Assembly: GCA_003477405.1 (NCBI GenBank)
Contig: QUDE01000005.1
Coordinates: forward strand, 138,013-202,012
Direction of reading: 5' to 3'
Source of the DNA: Ruminococcaceae bacterium AM07-15
GTDB lineage: Bacteria; Bacillota; Clostridia; Oscillospirales; Butyricicoccaceae
Length of the DNA: 64,000 bases
Part shown: piece after piece, positions 25,901 to 34,371 of the stretch
Layout of the letters: each line of letters begins with the position of its first letter
Position numbering within the stretch: position 1 is the first letter of the stretch
Program-made: the position numbers and the translations under genes
Notes under the pieces: model-generated
What the model was told of the DNA's origin: nothing
The model's database searches: none
What the model saw: the letters and a program-made list of their open reading frames with translations, nothing else

Positions 25901-26514
25901 CGGGCCAGGCTTTCCATGGAGGACAGGGCAAAATCCAAAAACCCCTCCGGGTTCGGATGGCTCATTAGAGAGTCGTACAGACGCAGCACCGCCCGGCCCA
26001 AGTTCTTGTCCCCCCGCTCTTCGGCGAAATTCTCCAAAGCGGCCAGGAAATCCGGGTCCTCTCCCTGGCTTTCGTACCACTCTTCTAAGGTATCCTCCAA
26101 GGCCTGCTCCTTCAGCAGACGGCTTTCGCTCTCTTCCAGCAGCCGGAAGGCCGGGGGCAGACCCAGCAGGGCAAAATTCTGCCGCAACAGCCCCAGGCAG
26201 AAGGAATGGACCGTCTGGATGGGAGCCGAGCCCAGCAAAGCCAGCTGACGGCGAAGACGGCGGGAGGCCGGATGCAAGGCCAGCTCATCCAGCAGACGCT
26301 TGCCGATGCGCTGGCGCATTTCCATGGCGGCGGCATTGGTAAAGGTGACGATGAGCATCTCCCGCAGTTCCAGCCCTTCCGGCTCCAGCAGACGCCTTAT
26401 CACCCGCTCCACCAGCACCGCCGTTTTGCCGCTGCCTGCGGCAGCGGCCACGATCAGGCTGCCGCCCCGGCTCTCAATGGCCTGGCGCTGTTCTTTGGTA
26501 AACTCAACGGCCAT
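22987..26514 (-). CDS. addA: ATP-dependent helicase/nuclease subunit A (AddA)
   Basis: AddA is the UvrD-type helicase plus nuclease of the AddAB complex, which resects double-strand breaks to start homologous recombination. From the ATG at 26514 the product is 1,175 residues. It has the Walker A motif VAAAAGSGKTAVLVERV, later helicase motifs (ILVDEYQDSNGVQEKIF, FMVGDVKQSIYRFR, VALMSIHRSKGLEFPIVLLPD, KLYVAMTRAREKLVL), and the C-terminal RecB-like nuclease motif GVMDLVIQTPEGAIILDFKSDRV. The frame is open further upstream, but 26514 has GGAGGAAAC before it. It overlaps addB by 11 bases. Confidence 0.97.
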   Translation of the reverse strand: MAVEFTKEQRQAIESRGGSLIVAAAAGSGKTAVLVERVIRRLLEPEGLELREMLIVTFTNAAAMEMRQRIGKRLLDELALHPASRRLRRQLALLGSAPIQTVHSFCLGLLRQNFALLGLPPAFRLLEESESRLLKEQALEDTLEEWYESQGEDPDFLAALENFAEERGDKNLGRAVLRLYDSLMSHPNPEGFLDFALSSMESLARGELTQAPFCQESLAECDGAMAFWQNKLGEALEEIAFSPAIEKGYGPAFSACLEGAKAIREGAKEGWDACYQALSAWAKPRVGAVRGEDKDFLDRLKALRDGFSQEVERLREETCSRPLSAVQQEGERSLPILRGLIQLEKAFREQYRRLKEQRAALDFSDLEHGALALLYDKEGNVTPLARQVAQGIGEILVDEYQDSNGVQEKIFAALRGENGSLFMVGDVKQSIYRFRLAEPEIFVHKYYSYQDYEKDPQGAEKRLMLNQNFRSRREVLSLCNFIFSRTMSRSFGGVDYDSREALYPGAEYQGNCPAEVWVLDMKREKEPGEESGKALYEAAFTAKRVKALLKECRVEEKGESRPARPGDVAILLSSFTSKAPLYQKALEEEGIPCAAGGGDLFSTVEMAVMRSFLAIIDNPRQDIPLISVLRSPLFLFTPDELLTIRQSRREGDFYDALKESDLPRAKEFMALLHRLRQYAPDLGAGQLLSLIYQETGALGVFQALDGGNTRRRNLHRFYQLGLEYEKTGRRGLLGFLRQLEERAKEGERVPPEGGDGVALMSIHRSKGLEFPIVLLPDLSKRYNTDEMRQSLAIDKKLGVAFSLRDEKLRTETATQMENAIFAKALRQSREEEERKLYVAMTRAREKLVLILSLPDAVSAIRQWAGALEGDKLPWRECAGQGSAALLVGAPLLCHKGAEELRAYGGLGAMDFPLSGEKDELICHVQPYDPAVLEVDTQQTETEKQEREPLPDLAPYRAMQAFQYPYEKESRLPSKLTPTALVTMEDTPRLEWRRQEARIRLYQGQTREQAMSRGTLIHRCMQLVQLENCLTPEGAAQELRRLQEGQLKGENLDRVPVGAISDFACSQWGKLARENPCLREYQFSALFSPKELGLGEEEEEEILMNGVMDLVIQTPEGAIILDFKSDRVNPGEEEAHAARYAPQLDIYARAYEKVWQQPVLKKVIYFLSSGGVSSQV

Positions 26515-29500
26515 GGTGTGTTTCCTCCTCTTCTTCCTCTGTGAGACGGGCGTAGACCTCTTCCTGGGAAAGCACCCGGGCCAGCCGGGGTGCATCCTTC
26601 GCCATGGTCTCATCATAGTGGCAGGCGTCCTTGTAGGGGCAGAAATTGCACACCGACGCCCCCGGGCCGGTGACCAAAGGCCGGGCCTCAATATCCCCCC
26701 GGGTGATGAGGGCGCACAGGCGGCGCAGCTGCCGGTCCACCCCTCGGGTGAGCTTTTCCAGCCCCTCCCGGCTGGTGACCGAAGAGGTGCTCTTCAGCCC
26801 GCCCCCTTTTTTCACGCTGACGGGCAGAAAGCGGAAGTCCCCCTCCTGCCGGTCCTCCATGGCCTGCAAAATCGGCTCTTCATCCAGCACGATGCCGATG
26901 CGCCGCAATTCTTTGCTCAGCTTTCCTTCCCCATCCTCGCCGTAACCCACCTGCACATAGGGGGTCTTGGCCGGGATATAGAGCACTCCGGCGGTCTGGA
27001 TCTGCTGGGCCCCGTCTCCCAGACGCTCCCGGGCCTTTTCCAGCACCGCTTCCCTGCCAAAGCCCACCATCAGCAGATAGACGAACATCTGCATATTGAT
27101 GCCATAGAGCAGATCGGACAGATGAAAGGTCTTTTTGCCGGTTTTGTAATCGGCCACCTTCACATACAGAGTGCCATCCTGGATAAAGCCATCCAGCCGG
27201 TCGATCTTGCCGCTGAGGGTCAGTTTTACCCCGTCCCCTTCCAGCAGAATGGGCGGGTATTCTTCCCCCGGGCCGAAGGCCATCTCAAAGGCGATGGGCC
27301 GGAACTTGGACAGGCTCAGCTCCTGCCACACATCCTCCACAATGGACACCACCATCCGCTGGATGCGGCGGAAAATGGCCCGAAACCGGGGACTTTCTTC
27401 CTCCAGATGGGGCAGAGTCTTTTCCTTCACCTGGGCGATGGCCCGCAGGGCCGCTTTCCGCGGCTCCTGCTCCTCTCCCTCTTCCAGCAGCCGCACCGCC
27501 CGCTCCACCACATCGTGGAGGAAGGTGCCGGTTTCCGGCGCGCCGAAGGTGGCCCGCTTCCGCTCCTTGGCATGCAGGCCATACTCCATGAAATAGGAAA
27601 ACCGGCAAGCGGCCACCTTTTCCGCCCGGGATGCGGTGATGCGGATGCGCTTGCCGTAGGCGGCGGCCACCAGCTCCCGGGAGCGGATGGGCCCGCGGGG
27701 AGAAACGGCATAGCGGCGCAGGGCTTCAAAATGGTTCTGCTCCTCTTCTCCCTTCTCTTCTTCCAAAGAAAGGGCGGCTCTGGCCCAGATGTCCCCTTCT
27801 CCCTGACAGGCGGCGCAGGCCAGCTCCCAGGCCGGACGGGGAGCCAGCAGACGGAAATCCCCCGCCGGGCGGCTCATTTCCAGACCGGGAAGCAAATGAA
27901 GCATCCGCTCCACCAGATAGGAAGGGCGGCAGGCGGTGCCGCCGGAGAGGGTCTGTGGACAGAGCACCGCCAGCCGTTTGCTGGGTGCGGCAAAGGCGTG
28001 GTAGATCTGGCTCTGGGCCTCATAGGCCTGCTCTTCGGCGGTCTGGGTCAGGGTCACCCCGGCCCGCAACAGCTGATCCCGCTCCTCTTCGGTGAGCAGG
28101 CTGCCCCCGCCCACCGCCGGGGGCAAAGCCCCTTCTCGGGCCCCCAGGATGATGAGGAACTCCACCCCGGCAAAACTCTGCCGGTCAAAGGAAGCGGCCT
28201 GGACATGGTCCAGGGACACCGGAATGGCGGCCACCTGGTATTGGGAGAGCATCAGCCGCCACAGACGGCAAAACTCCCCGGCGTCCATCTGCTGCCCGCC
28301 CATGGCGGCGGAAAACTGGCAGAGGGCCCCCTGCAAAATGTCATAGAGCTGGCTGTATTCGGCGCTCTCCCTGGCCCGGCCCTGCTCTTCCAGGCTGCGG
28401 GCCTTTTCCGAAAGGGCCTGTTCCATGCCGGTCTCCTTCAAAAAATGCTCCAGGGCCTGGGCATAGTCCGGCCCCTGACGGCTCGCTTTCAGAGCCTTTA
28501 TCAGATTCTTAAAGGCCGGGGCGATCTTTTGCCGGATGTGTTCCAGTTCCAGCAAAGCCCCCGGGTCCTCCTTCGCCCCGTAGCCCCCGGGATTTTTCCG
28601 GAAGGGGGCAAAATACTGTTTGCCCCGGATGTTGTGCATCAGCACATAATTTTCCAGCTTGTCGCATTCCTCCATGGTGAGGGGAGACAGACCACTTTTC
28701 AGATAGGCGAACACATCCTCATAGCCCATGCCCTGACAGGCAGCCAGCAAAGCTCCCTGCTGGGCGGCCAGCACCGGCTTTTGCAAAATGTCGCTTTTCT
28801 CTCCCAGGAACAAAGGCACCTGCCATTTCTGGAAGGCGCTTTCCAGCAGCGGAGCGTAGGTCTCCATATCGGAACAGGCCACCACCATGTTCCGGCAGCG
28901 CATCCCCTCTCCCATGGCCTTGCGACAAAGGGATGCGGCAAATTCGCATTCCTCCTGGGGGTCCGAAAGGGTGTAAACATTTACCCCTTGCCAGGCATTT
29001 TCCGTGGGAGTGGCGGCATAATCAAAGAGATCCCGCTCCAGCACGGAGAGGGCCGGTGGGTGATCCCCTTCCTTCCGCTGCAAAGGACACACTTTGAGAG
29101 GGCGGTTGATTTTTTGGCAGATCCCGGCCAGACGCTGCAAAAATTTCTCCTGCTCCAGAAAAAGACGGTCTTCTTTTTCCCAAAGCAGGGCAAAAGCGGC
29201 GGAGTGGCATTTTTCCAGCAGGGCTTCCACAATACTCCGCTCCTGGGCGGTCATGCCCGAAAAGCCGTCAAAATAAAGATCCCACCCCCGGCCAAAGTCC
29301 GATGGGCCCAGGGCCTCCAAACAGGCCGTCAGCAGATCTTTGTCATCCAGAGGAAGGTCTTTTGTCACATTCTGATAGGCGGCGTAGCAAAGAGAAAGGT
29401 CACGGACTTTACTCCGGCTCTCCCCCAGGCTTTCGGCAGCCTGGGCCAGATCCTCCGGAGCCACCTGGCAGCTTTTCAGCTCGCTTACCAGCTCCAGCAT

Positions 29501-29848
29501 ACCCCCGGCCAGCTCCGGCCGGGCCGAGAGAGAAAAATGGGTCAGACTGTCCCCGCAAAGAGAAAGGGCCCGGTGCATAGCCAGCACCCGGCCGCCGCCA
29601 TCCAGCAGCGCAGGCGGGTGTCCCCCCTCCCTCAGCACACGCTGGGCCAGACGCTTGAAGGTGAGCACTTCGGCAAAACGGGCAATGGGGTTGCCTTGGG
29701 ACTGGAGCAGCCGCCGTTCGCTTTCGTGGGAAAGCATTTCGGGCACGATCAACAGCTGCCGCCGTCCGGCCCTGGCCCCCTCCCCCATGGCAGAAAGCAG
29801 GGCCTCGGTTTTGCCGCACCCGGCCCGGCCGGTGTAAATGGTCACCAT
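26504..29848 (-). CDS. addB: ATP-dependent nuclease subunit B (AddB)
   Basis: AddB is the partner of AddA and contributes a second nuclease and, in studied systems, Chi recognition. The 1,114 residues begin MVTIYTGRAGCGKTEALL, a helicase-like P-loop. The C-terminal nuclease carries the motif KIDRLDGF and VKVADYKTGKKTF. The four cysteines of the iron-sulfur staple are in KVAACRFSY and CNFCPYKDACHY, so it is the 4Fe-4S AddB type. The start at 29848 has GGGGGAGG eight bases upstream; the open frame continues 18 codons more. It is the first of the two add genes. Confidence 0.96.
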   Translation of the reverse strand: MVTIYTGRAGCGKTEALLSAMGEGARAGRRQLLIVPEMLSHESERRLLQSQGNPIARFAEVLTFKRLAQRVLREGGHPPALLDGGGRVLAMHRALSLCGDSLTHFSLSARPELAGGMLELVSELKSCQVAPEDLAQAAESLGESRSKVRDLSLCYAAYQNVTKDLPLDDKDLLTACLEALGPSDFGRGWDLYFDGFSGMTAQERSIVEALLEKCHSAAFALLWEKEDRLFLEQEKFLQRLAGICQKINRPLKVCPLQRKEGDHPPALSVLERDLFDYAATPTENAWQGVNVYTLSDPQEECEFAASLCRKAMGEGMRCRNMVVACSDMETYAPLLESAFQKWQVPLFLGEKSDILQKPVLAAQQGALLAACQGMGYEDVFAYLKSGLSPLTMEECDKLENYVLMHNIRGKQYFAPFRKNPGGYGAKEDPGALLELEHIRQKIAPAFKNLIKALKASRQGPDYAQALEHFLKETGMEQALSEKARSLEEQGRARESAEYSQLYDILQGALCQFSAAMGGQQMDAGEFCRLWRLMLSQYQVAAIPVSLDHVQAASFDRQSFAGVEFLIILGAREGALPPAVGGGSLLTEEERDQLLRAGVTLTQTAEEQAYEAQSQIYHAFAAPSKRLAVLCPQTLSGGTACRPSYLVERMLHLLPGLEMSRPAGDFRLLAPRPAWELACAACQGEGDIWARAALSLEEEKGEEEQNHFEALRRYAVSPRGPIRSRELVAAAYGKRIRITASRAEKVAACRFSYFMEYGLHAKERKRATFGAPETGTFLHDVVERAVRLLEEGEEQEPRKAALRAIAQVKEKTLPHLEEESPRFRAIFRRIQRMVVSIVEDVWQELSLSKFRPIAFEMAFGPGEEYPPILLEGDGVKLTLSGKIDRLDGFIQDGTLYVKVADYKTGKKTFHLSDLLYGINMQMFVYLLMVGFGREAVLEKARERLGDGAQQIQTAGVLYIPAKTPYVQVGYGEDGEGKLSKELRRIGIVLDEEPILQAMEDRQEGDFRFLPVSVKKGGGLKSTSSVTSREGLEKLTRGVDRQLRRLCALITRGDIEARPLVTGPGASVCNFCPYKDACHYDETMAKDAPRLARVLSQEEVYARLTEEEEEETHHGR

Positions 29849-29998
29849 ATCATAAACCTCCCCCAAAGAGATAGGCAATCTTATGCCATAAAGCATCCGC
29901 AAAATAACGGATTGATCATGCTATTATACCATCTTCCCGGGAGAAGCAGCAACAGCCCCCGCCGGGGAAACCCGGCGGGGGCAAAACAAAACAACCTA

Positions 29999-30595
29999 TT
30001 ATCCCAGAGCGTGGCGCAATTCCGCCAGAAGCTCGGCCACCTTGAAACGCACTTTGTATTGCACGCCGTCACCGGTGATATACCGGATCTCCCCGGGAGA
30101 AAAATTCTCCTGGGCGGTGTCCAGAAACTCCTCCTCACAGGCCGGAGCGCAAAGGGGCGGCAGCAGCACGCACCACCAGTTGTGGCCCTTCCCTTCCCCG
30201 ATGGTCACCCGCAGGGCATCATAAACTCCGGCGGGCAGGGAGAAGGTGTCATATTCCCGGGTGTCAAAATAAGTATCCCGCTTTTCCACCTGCACCGGGT
30301 AGTGGTAGCCCTCCTCCAGCACCACCTTCTGGGCGGCCTTTTGAATGGCGCTGAAGAAAGCTGCATCCATGGGTTTTCCCTCCCAGTTTTTCGCCTCTTC
30401 CAGCACTCCGTCCCGCACTTTCAGTTTCAGGGCCTGGTCTTCCTCGCTGTCGCTGTTGGCCAGCACATGAAGCCGTGTCACCTTGCTTTGGATGCTCTCC
30501 TGCTCCTCCGGCCAGCAGGCCCCCAGGGCCAGAGTGAACAGCAGGCTCAGGAGAAGAGCCCATTCCCATTTTTTGAAGTTCTGTTTCTTTATCAT
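29999..30595 (-). CDS. spoIIR: Stage II sporulation protein R
   Basis: SpoIIR is made in the forespore and secreted to trigger SpoIIGA processing of pro-sigma-E in the mother cell. From ATG 30595 it has 198 residues: a signal peptide (WEWALLLSLLFTLALGA), then RLHVLANSDSEEDQALKLKVRDGVLE, the family hallmark, and GEGKGHNWWCVLLPPLC near the end. The ATG lacks a well-placed ribosome site, while an in-frame GTG six codons upstream has AAGGAAAGG before it, so the true start may be the GTG. That ribosome site lies in the loop of a hairpin whose 3' arm ends just before the ATG. Confidence 0.93.
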   Translation of the reverse strand: MIKKQNFKKWEWALLLSLLFTLALGACWPEEQESIQSKVTRLHVLANSDSEEDQALKLKVRDGVLEEAKNWEGKPMDAAFFSAIQKAAQKVVLEEGYHYPVQVEKRDTYFDTREYDTFSLPAGVYDALRVTIGEGKGHNWWCVLLPPLCAPACEEEFLDTAQENFSPGEIRYITGDGVQYKVRFKVAELLAELRHALG

Positions 30596-30599
30596 AAGT

Positions 30600-30646
30600 A
30601 AAAACACCAGCCTTTCCTTCTGAGAGAAGTATGGACTGGTGTTTTT
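30600..30646 (-). terminator. Hairpin between ispE and spoIIR, terminator candidate overlapping the spoIIR start region
   Basis: AAAAACACCAG and CTGGTGTTTTT (30600-30610 with 30636-30646) form an 11-bp stem with a 25-nt loop on the minus strand. The T run ends four bases before the spoIIR ATG. Confidence 0.65.
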
Positions 30647-30665
30647 CTTTTTAAACCAAATTTTC

Positions 30666-31520
30666 TCAAAAAACCGGCGTGCAGACGAAGGTCTCCACCG
30701 GCAGTTTCCGGAAGGCCTCTGCGGCCTTTTCCGCCTGCTGGGTGTTTTCAAACAACCCATACAGAGCCGAGCCGGAGCCGGTCATCCGGGCCCCCAGGGC
30801 CTTTTCTGCAAGGAGTTTTTCCCGCAGCTCCTGCTCCTGAGGATGGAGTGCACAGGCCACCGGCTCCATCACATTGCGAAGATTTGCGCCGATTTTTTCC
30901 AGATCTCCTTCCTCCAGGGCCCGGAGCATGGCCTGGGTGTCGGGCCGCTGATGCAAAGGCCCGGCGTCCATTTTCTGGAACAGGCTTTTGGTGGAGATGG
31001 AATACCGGGGCTTGATGACCAGGATGCCGCAGGGAGGCAGATGAGGGGCGGGAGTGAGTTTTTCCCCGATGCCCCTGGCCAGACGGCAACCGGTCTCCAG
31101 GCAGAAGGGCACATCGGCCCCCAGAGTGAGGGCCAGCTCCTGGAGCTTTTTCTTGGTGAGGGGGTAGCCATAGGCCCGGTTTAAGAGACGCAGCACGGCG
31201 GCGGCATCGGTGCTGCCCCCGGCCATACCGGCCCCCACCGGAATGCGCTTTTGCAATTTGATGTGCACCGCCCCTTTTTTGCCGGTTTCCTGGAAAAAGG
31301 CCAGCGCGGCTTTATAGGCGATGTTCCGGCTGTCCCGGGGCACATAGGGAAGGTTGCACCAAAGGCCCACCCCGCCTTCTCCCGGCAGCAGGGTCACTTT
31401 GTCGTGAAGGGATACGGTGTGCATGATGGTTTCCAGCTCATGGTAGCCATCCTCACGCTTTCCCACAATGTCCAGTGTCAGATTGATCTTGGCCAAGGCC
31501 TTTTGTCTCTGTACTTTCAT
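30666..31520 (-). CDS. ispE: 4-diphosphocytidyl-2-C-methyl-D-erythritol kinase
   Basis: IspE is the GHMP kinase of the MEP isoprenoid pathway. From the ATG at 31520 (GGAGG seven bases upstream) it has 284 residues. Motif 1 is KALAKINLTLDIVGKREDGYHELETIM, the ATP loop is PVGAGMAGGSTDAAAVLRLLN, and GARMTGSGSALYGLF is the third GHMP motif. The longer open frame upstream reads through repeat DNA and is not real. It precedes spoIIR on the same strand but a hairpin separates them. Confidence 0.96.
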   Translation of the reverse strand: MKVQRQKALAKINLTLDIVGKREDGYHELETIMHTVSLHDKVTLLPGEGGVGLWCNLPYVPRDSRNIAYKAALAFFQETGKKGAVHIKLQKRIPVGAGMAGGSTDAAAVLRLLNRAYGYPLTKKKLQELALTLGADVPFCLETGCRLARGIGEKLTPAPHLPPCGILVIKPRYSISTKSLFQKMDAGPLHQRPDTQAMLRALEEGDLEKIGANLRNVMEPVACALHPQEQELREKLLAEKALGARMTGSGSALYGLFENTQQAEKAAEAFRKLPVETFVCTPVF

Positions 31521-31532
31521 ATCTCTTCCTCC

Positions 31533-31754
31533 GCCCAGTGTCTGGGCTCCCATGCTGCCCGCCCCAAGCTCGCTGGAAAATTTCCCTTGGCGAATGCGGG
31601 CACCCGTTATACCTGGGTGCATTTGGGGTGTATTTTACTTTTCTGCACCCAATACCCCTGGGTGTGCCGCCGGTGCATTCTTTCCTTCTGCGTCCAGCGG
31701 AGTGCCTCCGCTCCCAGCTGAGCGTGGGCAATATGACAGCGGAGGCACTCCGCC
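31533..31754 (+). repeat. Stem-loop repeat DNA between ispE and the DUF362 gene
   Basis: It contains hairpin GCCCAG-TGT-CTGGGC (31533-31547), a longer imperfect inverted repeat around 31614-31660 (GGGTGCA with TGCACCC), and a minimal complete unit at 31696-31754. In that unit AGCGGAG-TGC-CTCCGCT is separated by only 26 bases from the inverted copy GCGGAG-GCA-CTCCGC. No gene is seen in this gap. Confidence 0.7.
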
Positions 31755-31763
31755 GCCTGTCTG

Positions 31764-32873
31764 CTATACATCAATGGCTTTGATGGGGCACATTTCATGG
31801 CAGCAATAGCATTTGATGCATTTCCGCTTGTCCAGATGGGCCTTGCCGTTTGCCACATGCAGCGCTTGGCGGGGGCAGGCCCGGGCGCAGTCACCGCAGC
31901 CCACGCACCGGGATGTGATGTGTGGATAAGGGTTCGCAGCCCGCTCCAGCCATGGCCGGAGGAAATGAGGCGCCCAGGAGAACCGGCTGCCGCTTTGCTG
32001 GATGGCCGGCACAAAGGGCGGCTGCAGCGGTTCCAGGCTGTCCCCCCGCAAAGTGAGGTGCCTGCTCTCAAAGGGCACCAGCCCCAGCTTTCCCCCCTCC
32101 TGGTGCACCGGGGAACGCTCGGGCACAAGGCCGCAATACTCCATAGCCGCCAGATCCAGGGCAAAGGGGTTCTGGGAGCCAAAGAGCACACCTCCATGGC
32201 GCACCCGTCCTCCCGAGGGACCTTTGCCGTCCATGCCCTCCACCCCGTCCAGAATGGTGTAGGCCGGCTGCACATACCGGCACAGATCCACCAGCAGCCG
32301 GGCAAAATCCTGCCGCCCGGGGTGCTGGGAGTGATAGGCCGCCTTGGTCAGCCCGGGGATGACGCCGTATAAATTCTTCACGCCGCCGGAAAAATAGGTC
32401 ATCATATGGGTTTTCATCTTGGCGATGCTGATGACCACATCGGCCTGAGCGATGGGGGCAATGATATCAAAATTCCGCTGTTTCACCCCTTGAAACCGGC
32501 GTTTCCGGCTGGAAAAATCCCAGTTGAGAAAGGCGCCGGTCTCCTGGGACACCCGCTCCATGCCGGTGAAGCGATAGACCTTGCCCAAAGCGGTTTTGTT
32601 GTAGACTCCGCCGGGGGAATCGGCGATGGTCACCCTGGCCCCCTGCTCCTGAAACACACGGCACACCGCCTTGACCACCGCCGGATGGGTGGTGGTGGCG
32701 GCTTCCGGGGCCCGGGCCATGAGCAGATTGGGCTTGATGACCACATTCTTCCCCTTTTTCAGAAAAACTTCCGCTCCGCCCTGATCCTCAAACATCCGGC
32801 GGATGCATTCTTCCACCCGCTTTTCCTCATAATCAGAACAGGCGGCCACATAGACCTCGTCACGGACTGCCAT
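31764..32873 (-). CDS. DUF362 protein with C-terminal 4Fe-4S ferredoxin domain
   Basis: This 369-residue protein has the DUF362 body (VVIKPNLLMARAPEAATTTHPAVVKAV, ADSPGG, ISIAKMKTHMMTYFSGGVKNLYGVIPG) and a C-terminal two-cluster ferredoxin segment (CVGCGDCARACPRQAL and CIKCYCCHEMCP). Biochemical function is unknown; redox-linked roles are assumed from the clusters. The start at 32873 has AGGAG six bases upstream. It follows the PHP phosphatase gene by 19 bases and is probably co-transcribed with it. Confidence 0.9.
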   Translation of the reverse strand: MAVRDEVYVAACSDYEEKRVEECIRRMFEDQGGAEVFLKKGKNVVIKPNLLMARAPEAATTTHPAVVKAVCRVFQEQGARVTIADSPGGVYNKTALGKVYRFTGMERVSQETGAFLNWDFSSRKRRFQGVKQRNFDIIAPIAQADVVISIAKMKTHMMTYFSGGVKNLYGVIPGLTKAAYHSQHPGRQDFARLLVDLCRYVQPAYTILDGVEGMDGKGPSGGRVRHGGVLFGSQNPFALDLAAMEYCGLVPERSPVHQEGGKLGLVPFESRHLTLRGDSLEPLQPPFVPAIQQSGSRFSWAPHFLRPWLERAANPYPHITSRCVGCGDCARACPRQALHVANGKAHLDKRKCIKCYCCHEMCPIKAIDV

Positions 32874-32892
32874 AGATTTCTCCTTTGCTCTT

Positions 32893-33696
32893 TTACACAA
32901 TATCAAACTGCCGGGGTTTCCGGTTCTGGAACACCGTCACCTTCTCAAAGCCCGCTTTCTGGGCCAGAGCGCAGGCCTGGGGGATGCCATTTCCCACATT
33001 CTCCACCGAATGGGCATCGGAGCCCATGGTGATCATGGTGCCGCCGTATTCCCGGAACTGGCGGAGAATCCACTCCTCCGGCCCGGGGCGATGAAACCAT
33101 TCCCGGCATCCTTTGGCGTTGATCTCCAGGGCTTTGCCCATTTGGGCCAGCTTCTGCAAAATAGGGGCCACCCGCTCTTTGTATTCCATCAGAGTGGGCT
33201 CTTCCCAGGGGCCTTCCATCACTCGCAGAGGGTAATCCAGGTGGCCCAGGGTGTCAAAATCACCGAATTTCAGCAAATTTTCCAAATCTTCAAAATAGAT
33301 GTCCAGCACCTCACGGCAGGCATCCTTGTCCGGATAGGGGGTATAATAAATATCCCGGCCATCGGCCAGAGTGTGCACCGAGCCGATGACCATGTCATAG
33401 GGATGGCGCTGGAGCAAGGCCCGGGCTTCCTCCGGATTGTGATGGGGCTGACCCAGCTCCACGCCGTACAAAAGCAGCAGATCCTTTTCTCCCTGCTTCA
33501 ACCGGAATATCTCCTGCTGGCAGTCCTCTTCTTTCCGGGCATAGTGGGGACAGCGGCCAAAATGATAAAAATCACAATGTTCCGTCAGGGCCAGAGCCAA
33601 AAGGCCGTGGTCCTTGGCGCTTTTTTCCATGGCTGCGGCGGTATCGCTGCCGTCAAAGGAAAAGCGGGAATGGGTATGGGTATCGGATAAAAACAT
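32893..33696 (-). CDS. PHP-domain phosphatase, histidinol-phosphatase (HisJ)-like
   Basis: This 267-residue PHP-fold metallohydrolase starts SDTHTHSRFSFDGSD (first metal His pair), continues with LTEHCDF, YGVELGQP, IGSVH, FDTLGHLDYPLR and ends with TMGSDAHSVENVGNG. All PHP metal motifs are in place. HisJ enzymes of the family cleave histidinol phosphate, but no his genes are nearby, so the substrate is not proven. It leads a small unit with the DUF362 gene. Confidence 0.88.
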   Translation of the reverse strand: MFLSDTHTHSRFSFDGSDTAAAMEKSAKDHGLLALALTEHCDFYHFGRCPHYARKEEDCQQEIFRLKQGEKDLLLLYGVELGQPHHNPEEARALLQRHPYDMVIGSVHTLADGRDIYYTPYPDKDACREVLDIYFEDLENLLKFGDFDTLGHLDYPLRVMEGPWEEPTLMEYKERVAPILQKLAQMGKALEINAKGCREWFHRPGPEEWILRQFREYGGTMITMGSDAHSVENVGNGIPQACALAQKAGFEKVTVFQNRKPRQFDIV

Positions 33697-33800
33697 TATA
33701 ACGCAACCTTTTCAGCATATCAAATCCAGTTTGGGGCATACTTCCCATAGAGCCGTGGCAACAGCCATGGCAGGCAACAACACGATTGGAGGAAAATTCC

Positions 33801-34007
33801 ATGTTTGATAAGATCGCCCTGGCTATCGCCATCATCGGCGGGCTCAACTGGGGCAGCATCGGCATTTTCGGGTTCGACCTGGTGGCCGCCCTCTTCGGGG
33901 CCGGCAGCGTGGGTTCCCGCATTGTCTACACCCTGGTGGGGCTTTCCGCCCTGTGGTGCATCAGCCTGCTTTTCCGGGATTGGCACCGCTCCCCCAGCCA
34001 TATGTAA
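33801..34007 (+). CDS. DUF378 small membrane protein
   Basis: This 68-residue protein has two transmembrane helices (IALAIAIIGGLNWGSIGIFGFDLVAALFG and IVYTLVGLSALWCISLLF). The motif GLNWGSIGIF is diagnostic of DUF378. Function is unknown. I take the ATG at 33801, eight bases after GGAGG. A repeat hairpin begins right after its stop codon, and its terminator lies some 170 bases further on. Confidence 0.88.
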   Translation: MFDKIALAIAIIGGLNWGSIGIFGFDLVAALFGAGSVGSRIVYTLVGLSALWCISLLFRDWHRSPSHM

Positions 34008-34171
34008 GCAGAGTGCCTCTGCGGGCAAGTCCTCCCAGGCTGAGTGCGTCGTTGAGCTTTGGTGCTTCCTGGACGGCACACCGCCCAGGAAGGGGCCGGT
34101 TTGCTGTCTCGGCCATATGCTCTATCGTCTGCCAAGCATGGGAGCGCAGGTTGACAGCGGAGGCACTCTGC
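34008..34171 (+). repeat. Stem-loop-bounded repeat unit between the DUF378 gene and its terminator
   Basis: It starts directly after the TAA with hairpin GCAGAG-TGC-CTCTGC (34008-34022) and ends with GCGGAG-GCA-CTCTGC (34157-34171; one G-T pair). The interior resembles other units only at its edges. The terminator follows within five bases. Confidence 0.65.
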
Positions 34172-34175
34172 CACA

Positions 34176-34205
34176 AAAAATGCCGCCTATGAAGGCGGCA
34201 TTTTT
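34176..34205 (+). terminator. Terminator after the DUF378 gene
   Basis: AAAAATGCCGCC (34176-34187) pairs with GGCGGCATTTTT (34194-34205) and ends in T residues. Confidence 0.85.
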
Positions 34206-34336
34206 CTGTTGTTTGATTTCCATTGCCTTTACATCAAGGCCAACGGGGCATTGCACCTTTTGCAACCAAGGCTCAGGGGTGCCCGCAAGCACTCAGGTGC
34301 TTTCTCACACACCGCCCCCTTGCGGGCAATATGACT

Positions 34337-34371
34337 GCGGCGTCACGCCGCTGACTGCGAAGGCACGCCGC
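34337..34371 (-). repeat. Repeat hairpins abutting the ackA stop codon
   Basis: GCGGCG-TCA-CGCCGC (34337-34351) and an imperfect GCGAAG-GCA-CGCCGC (34357-34371) end exactly at the ackA stop (34372-34374). The preceding text GGGCAATATGAC also occurs before the hairpin at 31739. The stretch 34206-34336 holds no recognisable feature. Confidence 0.6.

Noticed and set aside
26300..30601. 1,433-codon open frame on the plus strand
   Set aside because: It lies antisense to addA, addB and spoIIR, which are clear family members. Long antisense frames are expected with this GC-rich third-position bias, and the translation has no recognisable domain.
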